This document shows positions 7,627-13,001 of a stretch of DNA of 13,001 nt, in pieces. Source of the stretch: Acidaminococcaceae bacterium (GTDB taxonomy: Bacteria > Bacillota > Negativicutes > Acidaminococcales > Acidaminococcaceae); contig JAFSOW010000071.1 of NCBI GenBank assembly GCA_017443165.1, positions 1 to 13,001 of the forward strand, in the 5' to 3' direction. Numbering within the stretch: position 1 is the first letter of the stretch; each line of letters opens with the position of its first letter. The translations under genes were made by a program, and so were the position numbers. The notes beneath the pieces were generated by a model. It was not told the origin of the DNA. It saw nothing but the letters and a program-made list of their open reading frames with translations, and did no database searches.

Positions 7627-7655
7627 ATTATAACAAAAACCCCGCTGCCTGTCAG
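7627..7655 (-). promoter_or_regulatory. Promoter of the lspA-rluD-pyrR operon, overlapping the upstream terminator
   Basis: On the minus strand CTGACA (7650-7655) and TATAAT (7627-7632) are 17 bases apart, and the -10 is extended (TGTTATAAT). The -35 is one base from consensus and occupies the loop and two 3'-stem bases of the terminator hairpin at 7640-7667. Confidence 0.68.
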
Positions 7656-7667
7656 CAGGCAACGGGG
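7632..7667 (-). terminator. Intrinsic terminator of the acyl-CoA dehydrogenase gene
   Basis: On the minus strand CCCCGTTGCCTG pairs with CAGGCAGCGGGG (12 pairs including one T-G) around the loop CTGA, followed by TTTTTGTT. The stem spans 7640-7667, only 14 bases after the stop codon. Confidence 0.93.
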
Positions 7668-7681
7668 CAGCTTCGCATAAA

Positions 7682-8821
7682 TCAGTACATAACTTTGTTG
7701 GCAATGACCAGACGCTGAATCTGGTTGGTGCCTTCATAAATCTGCATGATCTTGGCATCACGCATACGTTTTTCAGCCGGATTTTCTTTGGAGTAGCCGT
7801 AGCCGCCCATAATCTGCACGGCGTTCGTCGTAACTTCCATGGCGGTATCTGCCGCAAAACATTTTGCCATGGCCGCTTCCTTGGTAAATACAACGCCTTC
7901 GTCACGCATAGCGCAAGCACGGTACACCAGCAGGCGCGCCGCGTCGATCTTCATGGCCATATCGGCAACCATTTCCTGGATCATTTCGAAGGAAGCGATG
8001 GGCTGGCCGAACTGTTTCCGTTCTTTTGCGTACGCAACCGCAACATCCAGCGCGGCCTGGGCCAGACCGACGGAAACCGCGCCCACAAACGGACGGGCGG
8101 AATCCAGCGTCTGCATGGCGATACGGAAGCCCTGGCCTTCACGGCCTACACGGTTGCTTTCCGGAATGACCACGTTATCCAGGATCAGTTCGCAGGTATT
8201 GGAGGGGCGGATGCCCATCTTGTCTTCTTTACGACCCACTTTGAAGCCGGGGGTTCCCTTCGGAACGATGAAAGCAGTCAGGCCGCGGATGCCGCCGTCT
8301 TTACGGGTATTGGCAAAAATCAGGTAGATATCCGCAATGCCGCCGTTGGTGATAAACGCTTTCGTGCCGTTCAGGGTATAGGTTTTCTTTTCCTTGTCGT
8401 GGACAGCACGGGTGGAAACACCGCCGGCATCCGAACCGGCGCCGGGTTCCGTCAGAGCGAAAGCAGCCAGGCCGCCTTCGTTCAGGATATCACACCACAT
8501 GCGTTTCTGTTCGTCATTGCCTGCCAGCAGCACGGGAGCCGTTGCCAGAGCATTGGCAGCCATGGACGTCGCCACACCGGCGCAGCCTTTTCCCAGCTCT
8601 TCATACATCATGGCAACCGTAACGCTGTCCAGACCTAATCCGCCGTATTCTTCAGGAACAATAACATTCAGCAGTCCCATGTCGGCAGCCATTTTAAACA
8701 ATTCCGGACGGGTCGCGTTTTCCGCGTCCATCTCACCGGCGATGGGAGTAATTTCCTTTGCCACAAACTCGCGCACCATTTCCTGCAATTCGAGCTGTTC
8801 TTCCGTAAATCCAAAATTCAT
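7682..8821 (-). CDS. Short-chain (butyryl-CoA type) acyl-CoA dehydrogenase
   Basis: An FAD enzyme that oxidises acyl-CoA to 2-enoyl-CoA and passes electrons to ETF; in fermenting anaerobes the same fold often runs in reverse to make butyryl-CoA. At 379 residues it has the normal length. Both family signatures are present: AFALTEPGAGSDA (120-132) and QIMGGYGYSKENP (336-348). IYEGTNQIQR (361-370) places Glu363 as the catalytic base, in the position used by short- and medium-chain enzymes. The ATG at 8821 follows GGAGG at 7 bases. The gene stands alone, with its own promoter and a strong terminator, and no etfAB, thiolase or crotonase gene lies nearby. The natural substrate (butyryl, branched or another short acyl group) cannot be settled from the sequence. 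Confidence 0.95.
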   Translation of the reverse strand: MNFGFTEEQLELQEMVREFVAKEITPIAGEMDAENATRPELFKMAADMGLLNVIVPEEYGGLGLDSVTVAMMYEELGKGCAGVATSMAANALATAPVLLAGNDEQKRMWCDILNEGGLAAFALTEPGAGSDAGGVSTRAVHDKEKKTYTLNGTKAFITNGGIADIYLIFANTRKDGGIRGLTAFIVPKGTPGFKVGRKEDKMGIRPSNTCELILDNVVIPESNRVGREGQGFRIAMQTLDSARPFVGAVSVGLAQAALDVAVAYAKERKQFGQPIASFEMIQEMVADMAMKIDAARLLVYRACAMRDEGVVFTKEAAMAKCFAADTAMEVTTNAVQIMGGYGYSKENPAEKRMRDAKIMQIYEGTNQIQRLVIANKVMY

Positions 8822-8889
8822 TGTTATCCTCCTAAACTACGGCATCTATATTTTTGCCAAGAAAGTCTTTATAAACTGTAAATCCGGTC

Positions 8890-8904
8890 AATACTTGTAG
8901 TATT
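8890..8904. repeat. Palindrome over the transcription start of the acyl-CoA dehydrogenase gene
   Basis: AATACT-TGT-AGTATT is a perfect 6+3+6 inverted repeat. It overlaps the downstream end of the -10 (8902-8907) and the predicted start near 8895. This is a classical repressor position, but the regulator is unknown. Confidence 0.45.
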
Positions 8905-8930
8905 TTACCATAAGTCTACATATAAGACAA
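8902..8930 (-). promoter_or_regulatory. Promoter of the acyl-CoA dehydrogenase gene
   Basis: TTGTCT (8925-8930) and TAAAAT (8902-8907) on the minus strand are 17 bases apart, with a TGG extension before the -10. The leader is about 74 bases long and ends in the GGAGG ribosome binding site. Confidence 0.75.
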
Positions 8931-8948
8931 CAACCCTGCGAAGAAAAT

Positions 8949-8964
8949 TTCACAAAGTTCACAA
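8949..8964. repeat. Tandem TTGTGAA half-sites upstream of the acyl-CoA dehydrogenase promoter
   Basis: On the minus strand TTGTGAA occurs twice, 9 bases apart, about 20-35 bases upstream of the -35. TTGTGA is the half-site of CRP/FNR and Rex-type regulators, but neither copy has a proper inverted partner. Treat this as a candidate regulator site only. Confidence 0.3.
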
Positions 8965-9010
8965 TAGAAGCAGGTCTCAAGGGCAAAATACACAACTACA
9001 AAATCATGCT

Positions 9011-9046
9011 CCGGCGATTCCCGGCATTCTTTTGCCGGATTGCCGG
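9011..9046 (-). terminator. Two-step hairpin after the glutamine synthetase gene, possible terminator
   Basis: Outer arms CCGGC/GCCGG (9011-9015 and 9042-9046) enclose inner arms CCGGCA/TGCCGG (9021-9026 and 9033-9038), starting just after the stop. On the minus strand only a short ATTTTG follows, and not directly. It could be a weak terminator or a 3'-end stabilising structure. Confidence 0.5.
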
Positions 9047-9047
9047 T

Positions 9048-10952
9048 TTAATCAATGATGTTCTGCCTGTAATCGTGATACAACGCATAGAGTTCGTCTT
9101 TCAGTTTCTGCATCTCCAAAAACTTCGCGGATACCGCGTCGTAATCCCCGGCCTCTATGGCATTTTTAATTTCGGTAAACGTGCTGGTCTCCTTCGCGGA
9201 ATCTTTCGCCAGTTTATTGCGCACGGCCTGGATCTTTTTCCAGACAGCATTGTCATATGCGGTTCCGTTGCCGGCATCATGCAGTTTCTTCGTTGCCACC
9301 ACATCGGCCCGGACTTCCGGGATCAGCCGGTTCAGCAGCTCCGTCTTCCAGCGGATCATGGCGCCTTCCGCAAAGGAACGGATCACCGCTTCGCCAAAGA
9401 TGCCGCCTTCCATGATAACTTTCTTCTTTTCCGGATATTTATCCCAGTTCCGGATGTTTTCCCACACGGTGGCAGGCGGCTCGCCAAAGAGTTTGGCCCG
9501 CTCTTCCGCCGTAAAGTCTTCAAACACATCGGCTTCGGTACGGTATTCCCTGTCTTTTTCCAGATAAAAACCCTTCTGTCCGGCCTTTTTGGAAATTTCC
9601 TTTTCCAGCTGGGTCAGGGATTTCTTGCTGGTCACACAGGCTTTGATGCCGTCCAGGGCTGCCAGATAGAACGCCGCGATGGCGATATAAGTATTGGTAT
9701 AGGGGTTCGGGGAACGCATCTCGATGCGGGTCGCCAGCGGATTGTCCAGGTCACGGATCAGGCCGGCCAGAATGGTGCGGTTCCGGGAAGGGATATCCGG
9801 GGCAAGGCCCAGAGAAGTGACAATGCACACCGGCGCCTCAAAGCCCGGTTTCAGCCGGTTGAAAGCGTCCGTGGTGGCGGAGATGAAGGGGTTGATGGCC
9901 TCATAATTCTTCATGATGCCCATCACAGCGCCATACCCTACCGCGGACAGGAAATCCTTATGCATGTCCGCCGGGGCGAACAGATTGACCACTTTGCCGT
10001 TTTTCAGTTTGGCTGCAATGCCCACATGGGTATGCTCGCCGCTGCCGGCCACACCGGGGATCGGTTTTGCCTGGAAAGAAATGTCCAGGCCGTTCTGGCG
10101 GAACACTTCCTTGACGATGATGCGGGCCAGAATTTCATTGTCTGCCGTCTGCAGGCCCACATTATATTTCCAGTCTACTTCCAGCTGTTCGTTGATATGG
10201 GTCATATGGCCGGAGGAATCAATCTGTCCTTTGACGCCGCCGCATTCTTTATGCCCCATTTCCGGTTCCAGTCCGTACAGCTCCAGCATCTCAATGGTCT
10301 GCTCCAAAGCCGTGCGTACATTGCCGCGAGTGCGCTGCCAGTACATCTCCTGCATGACCTGGGAGGAAGACAGGGCCTCGATGGGAGAATTTTCCCGGGG
10401 AGATTTCACCCAGAATTCCAGTTCCGTTGCCGTGGTGAAGATCAGATGCGCAATTTCATTCACATCAATGTTCTCCAACCCGGGAATGTGCGGATACTTT
10501 TTCAGAAGGGCCAGGATTTCGTCTTCCACATACTGCAGGGATTTCTTCAAAAGAGAACGGGAATCCACGTACTCGCCGTTATGGGTCAGGAAACAGGGCA
10601 TGCGGAGAGTGCCTACCATGCGCCCTTTTTCGTCAAAATGCTCATAGTTATAATCCACGTACCAGTTTACGTCTTTGTCCACTTCCATATCCACACGGGC
10701 GTCGTTCAGGGTGGCGATGCCGGGCAGTACTACGGAAGATCCGTCGGTCTGGGCGGCACTGCCGGTCAGGAACTTGTCAATATCATGCAAAAAAATGTTG
10801 ACGGGAATCTTTTCATCCGTATCGTTCCCTGCCAGGTCCACGCCCATCAGAGAAACAAACTGCACCTCTTTATGGTCGGCCAATAACTGCAGCAGCGTTT
10901 CTTTTGTCTGCTGTGAAGGTTTAATCACATACAGCAATTCATTTTTTCCCAT
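9048..10952 (-). CDS. glnA: Long-form glutamine synthetase
   Basis: Makes glutamine from glutamate, ammonia and ATP. At 634 residues it is between type I (about 440-470) and type III (about 700). The core is recognisable: DGSS (70-73) in the N-terminal beta-grasp domain, TELEF (176-180), EVDWKY (258-263), KPIPGVAGSGEHTH (296-309, metal and ammonia region), NRLKPGFEAP (365-374), SRNR (389-392) and RIEMRSPNPYTN (409-420). Residues 244-257 are an insertion between the GQ and E of the usual GQxE block. The last about 190 residues form a Lys- and Glu-rich helical extension, with no NLYDLP-type adenylylation site, as in the C-terminal part of type III enzymes. The ATG at 10952 has only a weak adjacent ribosome binding site; a GGGGGG run lies behind a small hairpin. 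It is transcribed alone from 11025-11053. Function is secure, the subclass less so. Confidence 0.92.
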   Translation of the reverse strand: MGKNELLYVIKPSQQTKETLLQLLADHKEVQFVSLMGVDLAGNDTDEKIPVNIFLHDIDKFLTGSAAQTDGSSVVLPGIATLNDARVDMEVDKDVNWYVDYNYEHFDEKGRMVGTLRMPCFLTHNGEYVDSRSLLKKSLQYVEDEILALLKKYPHIPGLENIDVNEIAHLIFTTATELEFWVKSPRENSPIEALSSSQVMQEMYWQRTRGNVRTALEQTIEMLELYGLEPEMGHKECGGVKGQIDSSGHMTHINEQLEVDWKYNVGLQTADNEILARIIVKEVFRQNGLDISFQAKPIPGVAGSGEHTHVGIAAKLKNGKVVNLFAPADMHKDFLSAVGYGAVMGIMKNYEAINPFISATTDAFNRLKPGFEAPVCIVTSLGLAPDIPSRNRTILAGLIRDLDNPLATRIEMRSPNPYTNTYIAIAAFYLAALDGIKACVTSKKSLTQLEKEISKKAGQKGFYLEKDREYRTEADVFEDFTAEERAKLFGEPPATVWENIRNWDKYPEKKKVIMEGGIFGEAVIRSFAEGAMIRWKTELLNRLIPEVRADVVATKKLHDAGNGTAYDNAVWKKIQAVRNKLAKDSAKETSTFTEIKNAIEAGDYDAVSAKFLEMQKLKDELYALYHDYRQNIID

Positions 10953-10959
10953 GATATTC

Positions 10960-11005
10960 CGGCAAAGAGCCGTTTCCCCCCTTTGCGCTGTCTGAAGAGG
11001 ACAGC
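10960..11005 (-). promoter_or_regulatory. Two-hairpin leader of the glutamine synthetase mRNA
   Basis: In the predicted leader of about 66 bases, GCTGTC/GACAGC (10987-11005, 7-base loop) and CGGC/GCCG (10960-10972, loop TCTTT) form two stems separated by GCAAAGGGGGGAAA. The second stem lies between the G-run (10976-10981) and the ATG. No terminator hairpin and no known riboswitch class is recognisable. Confidence 0.5.
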
Positions 11006-11024
11006 AATTTTAACATTATATTTT

Positions 11025-11053
11025 ATTTTAACAAATCCATTCTTAAATGTCTA
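11025..11053 (-). promoter_or_regulatory. Promoter of the glutamine synthetase gene
   Basis: On the minus strand TAGACA (11048-11053) and TAAAAT (11025-11030) are 17 bases apart, each one base from consensus, with an extended TGT before the -10. Predicted start is near 11018. Confidence 0.75.
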
Positions 11054-11065
11054 TAAAAGCTGACT

Positions 11066-11092
11066 GCAACAAAATGTATACATTTTGGTTGC
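11066..11092. repeat. 27-base palindrome upstream of the glutamine synthetase promoter
   Basis: AAAATGTATACATTTT (11071-11086) is a perfect 16-base palindrome. GCAAC on the left and GTTGC on the right extend it, with one extra G on the right arm. It sits just upstream of the -35, where an activator or a nitrogen regulator could bind. It does not match the GlnR/TnrA spacing. Confidence 0.6.
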
Positions 11093-11141
11093 GCGCTAAC
11101 CTGTTTCAAATATCGCAACTATTGTTAAACGAATCCTTCAT

Positions 11142-11161
11142 GGTTTAAACATTTTTAAACC
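11142..11161. repeat. 20-base inverted repeat between holA and the glutamine synthetase promoter
   Basis: GGTTTAAA-CATT-TTTAAACC is a perfect 8+4+8 inverted repeat, 10 bases after the holA stop. On the minus strand ATGAAGG follows, with no T-run, so an intrinsic terminator is unlikely. It may be a second operator of the gene downstream. Confidence 0.5.
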
Positions 11162-11171
11162 GACAGACAAA

Positions 11172-12269
11172 CTACGCGCACAATACGGCAATGATTTCTT
11201 CCAGGCGGTCGTATTGTCGTCCGCCCAGGCTGATTTCCTCCGCCAGCGTGTCCAGCGCCTGGATTGCGTTCCGGAGACGGCCTTCACTGAAGTTCCGGCC
11301 TTCCCTCTGCCACATGCTGATCAGAAACGGCGCCTTATTGGATTCGGCAGCGATCTGGGCGCCAGTACGGCCCAGCCGTTCCCCTTCCTTTACCATCAGG
11401 ATGCTGCGAAGATGGGAGAGCAGTTTGGCAACCAGCAACGGAAGATACGTGTTTTTCTTTTGTTCCTCAGCCAGCAGCTGCAGCGCCAGCACCATATTTT
11501 TTGCCGTGATGGCATTATTCAGGGCAAACACGCCGATTTCCGGCAACGAGGAAAACAGCATATCCACATCCGCCGCGGTCCAGTTTTTCCGGTCTCCTGC
11601 ATACACGGCAATCTTTTCCACTTCCGCCGCCAGCAGCTGTAAAGGAGGATTGTCCACGGTTGCCAGGTATTCCTGGATGCGTTGCACCGCGCCCCTGTCC
11701 AGGCGTCCGCCCCGCTGTTCCGCCTGCCGCGCCAGCCAGGCCGGCAGATACCGGGAATCCACCGGTGAACAGTCCACGAAGGCCGTTTCCTTTTGTAAGA
11801 ACTTTGTAAATTTCTGCCGCCCGTCCATCTTTTCCGCCTGCAGGATCACGGTACAGAAGTCCGGCACATCCCCCAGCATTGTCTGGAACTGTTCCTGCTT
11901 TGAGAGATTCGTTTCCTTTGCTTTTTCTTTTGCTTTTCCCTTCCCGCCGGATTTCGGTTTTTTCCCTTCCGCTTCCGCTTTGGGGGTCAACAGGTCTTTA
12001 TCCGTAACGAGGATGACCGTCCTGCCGCTGAAAAACGGATAGGTGTTGATCAGGGTGTCCAGCTTTTTCATGTCCGTTTTTTCTTCAAAAACCATGATAT
12101 CCCTGCTGTCCGGCGGCGTGTCCGTAAAGATGGCGTCCAGCAGGGTGCGGCGGACCAGATCCCGGTAATAGGGTTCTTCCCCCACGATGCAGACCACGGT
12201 GGGGATGGTGCCGTTTTCAATTTGTTTGATAAATACGTCCGGGGCAAGGCCGGAGGTTTTTGGTTTCAT
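11172..12269 (-). CDS. holA: DNA polymerase III delta subunit (clamp loader)
   Basis: HolA opens the beta sliding clamp as part of the clamp loader. The 365-residue length and layout fit the family: CIVGEEPYYRDLVRR (27-41) in place of the degenerate nucleotide loop, the NTYPFFSGRTVILV strand (75-88), AEKMDGRQKFTKFL (145-158), DNPPLQLLAAEVEKI (206-220) and a helical C-terminal domain with FALNNAI (248-254). Residues 97-119 are an extra Lys/Gly-rich stretch (11 Lys in 23) between two strands of the first domain. ATG 12269 has GGAG 9 bases upstream; a GTG at 12293 would add eight residues without a ribosome binding site. It follows comEC by 64 bases, the usual order in Bacillota, but rpsT, often the next gene, is not here. 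Confidence 0.93.
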   Translation of the reverse strand: MKPKTSGLAPDVFIKQIENGTIPTVVCIVGEEPYYRDLVRRTLLDAIFTDTPPDSRDIMVFEEKTDMKKLDTLINTYPFFSGRTVILVTDKDLLTPKAEAEGKKPKSGGKGKAKEKAKETNLSKQEQFQTMLGDVPDFCTVILQAEKMDGRQKFTKFLQKETAFVDCSPVDSRYLPAWLARQAEQRGGRLDRGAVQRIQEYLATVDNPPLQLLAAEVEKIAVYAGDRKNWTAADVDMLFSSLPEIGVFALNNAITAKNMVLALQLLAEEQKKNTYLPLLVAKLLSHLRSILMVKEGERLGRTGAQIAAESNKAPFLISMWQREGRNFSEGRLRNAIQALDTLAEEISLGGRQYDRLEEIIAVLCA

Positions 12270-12310
12270 GGTATGTTTCTCCGATAATAACACAAAGAAA
12301 ATTATATTTT

Positions 12311-12319
12311 ATTATATCA
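12311..12319 (-). promoter_or_regulatory. Extended -10 promoter for holA
   Basis: The minus strand reads TGATATAAT in the comEC-holA gap. The position 17 bases upstream reads TTTTAA and overlaps the comEC stop codon, so the -35 is poor. It suggests holA can be transcribed independently of comEC. Confidence 0.5.
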
Positions 12320-12333
12320 TGAACACTGTTGAA

Positions 12334-13001
12334 TTAAAATTGGTTTTCATGGTAGCGGTAGCTGTACCAGTATAAATTATTTTTGCCAAAAACTACCTTG
12401 ATCGCACCCAGTTCGTCCGTCCGCAGGGGAATGATATTACAGGCAGCCAGGCGTTCCAATGTGCCTTGTGCCGGATGGCCGTAGCGGTTATGTTTTCCAC
12501 AGGAGATTATAGCGAAACGTGGCTTAATATGATCAAGAAAATTCGGGGAAGAAGAGGTTTCCGATCCGTGGTGGCTGACTTTCAGCGCATCCGCAGTACG
12601 CAATAGCCGCATGGCGTTTTCTTCTGTTTCCATATCTGCGTCACCTGTAAAAATCAGGGAATGTCCGCGGCAAAACAGTTGCAGGACTAACGAAGAAGCA
12701 TTGGTTTCTGTCGCAGCGGCAGAAGATGTTCCGGAAGACGCTGAGGCAACTACTATTCTGCAGTCTCCCACATTCCACTGTTCGCCTTTTTGCAGTCTGT
12801 AGACGTTTGCCTTGTGTTCCACAACTTTCAGCAGCGCCTGCACATCCGCAGACTTTTCCGCCCCGGCTCCCAAAAATACATTCTTTACCGGTAGCCTGGC
12901 TGCCACACCGGCCGCGCCCCCGGCATGATCATGTTCGCCGTGGCTCAGGTACAGGGCATCGATTTGTTTTACGCCGAGGTAACGGAGATAAGGCAGCAGC
13001 A
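12334..13001 (-). CDS. comEC: ComEC/Rec2 competence protein, C-terminal metallo-beta-lactamase domain only
   Basis: ComEC forms the inner-membrane channel through which single-stranded DNA enters competent cells; its C-terminal part is a metallo-beta-lactamase-like domain, probably a nuclease. Only the last 221 residues are in the window; the membrane part lies beyond the right edge. Seen from the edge: SHGEHDHAGG (19-28), with His20, Asp24 and His25 in the metal-binding positions, then a SLVLQLF strand, FTGDAD, KVSHHGS and NRYGHP, in the family order. A GTG at 12906 is only an internal codon, as the frame is open to the window end. Together with comF at the other end of the window, it shows that late competence genes are kept here. 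A stand-alone MBL hydrolase cannot be ruled out, but the comEC-holA order makes that unlikely. Confidence 0.88.
   Translation of the reverse strand, partial: LLPYLRYLGVKQIDALYLSHGEHDHAGGAAGVAARLPVKNVFLGAGAEKSADVQALLKVVEHKANVYRLQKGEQWNVGDCRIVVASASSGTSSAAATETNASSLVLQLFCRGHSLIFTGDADMETEENAMRLLRTADALKVSHHGSETSSSPNFLDHIKPRFAIISCGKHNRYGHPAQGTLERLAACNIIPLRTDELGAIKVVFGKNNLYWYSYRYHENQF

Noticed and set aside
8937..8955. Rex operator TTGTGAAAT-N-ATTTCACAA
   Set aside because: Only the left half matches well; the right half reads TTTCTTCG.
9006..10886. Open frame of 626 codons on the plus strand opposite glutamine synthetase
   Set aside because: The protein is a Phe/His/Gln-rich complement of the real gene with no recognisable domain and no ribosome binding site; the minus strand encodes a clear enzyme.
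10953..11018. ANTAR-type or glutamine riboswitch leader before glutamine synthetase
   Set aside because: Two stems are present, but the loops have 7 and 5 bases instead of the hexaloops with A1 and G4 bound by ANTAR proteins. No glutamine riboswitch core and no terminator are seen.
11142..11161. holA terminator
   Set aside because: The stem is perfect but AT-rich, and ATGAAGG follows instead of a T-run.

Overview
The window looks like core chromosome of a low-to-moderate GC member of the Bacillota. The gene order is typical of that phylum: lspA-rluD-pyrR, comEC-holA, comF and a stand-alone RecD2 helicase. The proteins resemble anaerobic lineages (a long glutamine synthetase, a short-chain acyl-CoA dehydrogenase), and Negativicutes such as the Acidaminococcus/Phascolarctobacterium group are my best guess. 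That placement is an inference and was not tested. There are no mobile elements, RNA genes or CRISPR arrays.

Ten of the eleven genes lie on the minus strand. Read right to left (their direction of transcription): comEC (3' end only) and holA; a long-form glutamine synthetase with a structured leader and a palindrome-rich upstream region; a single-gene acyl-CoA dehydrogenase unit; an lspA-rluD-pyrR operon whose promoter is buried in the terminator of the gene before it; a small secreted protein whose start is apparently frameshifted; and recD2-comF-pgi (pgi runs off the left edge). The only plus-strand gene, at 4254-4706, is divergent from recD2. It has a consensus promoter and its own terminator.

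Most genes are housekeeping: lipoprotein maturation, rRNA modification, pyrimidine regulation, the replication clamp loader, DNA repair and uptake, nitrogen assimilation and glycolysis. They do not form one pathway. The most interesting gene is the plus-strand one. It looks like S-adenosylmethionine decarboxylase (SpeD), but the serine that is cleaved to make the pyruvoyl cofactor is replaced by glycine, and the protein carries a strongly basic C-terminal tail. Other points of note are a probable non-canonical start codon and a cysteine-rich insertion in ComF, an A-tract frameshift at the start of the secreted protein, a terminator hairpin that also holds a -35 box, two large palindromes and a two-hairpin leader before the glutamine synthetase gene, and a TGN extended -10 in every promoter I could assign. 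I found no clear new multi-gene system.
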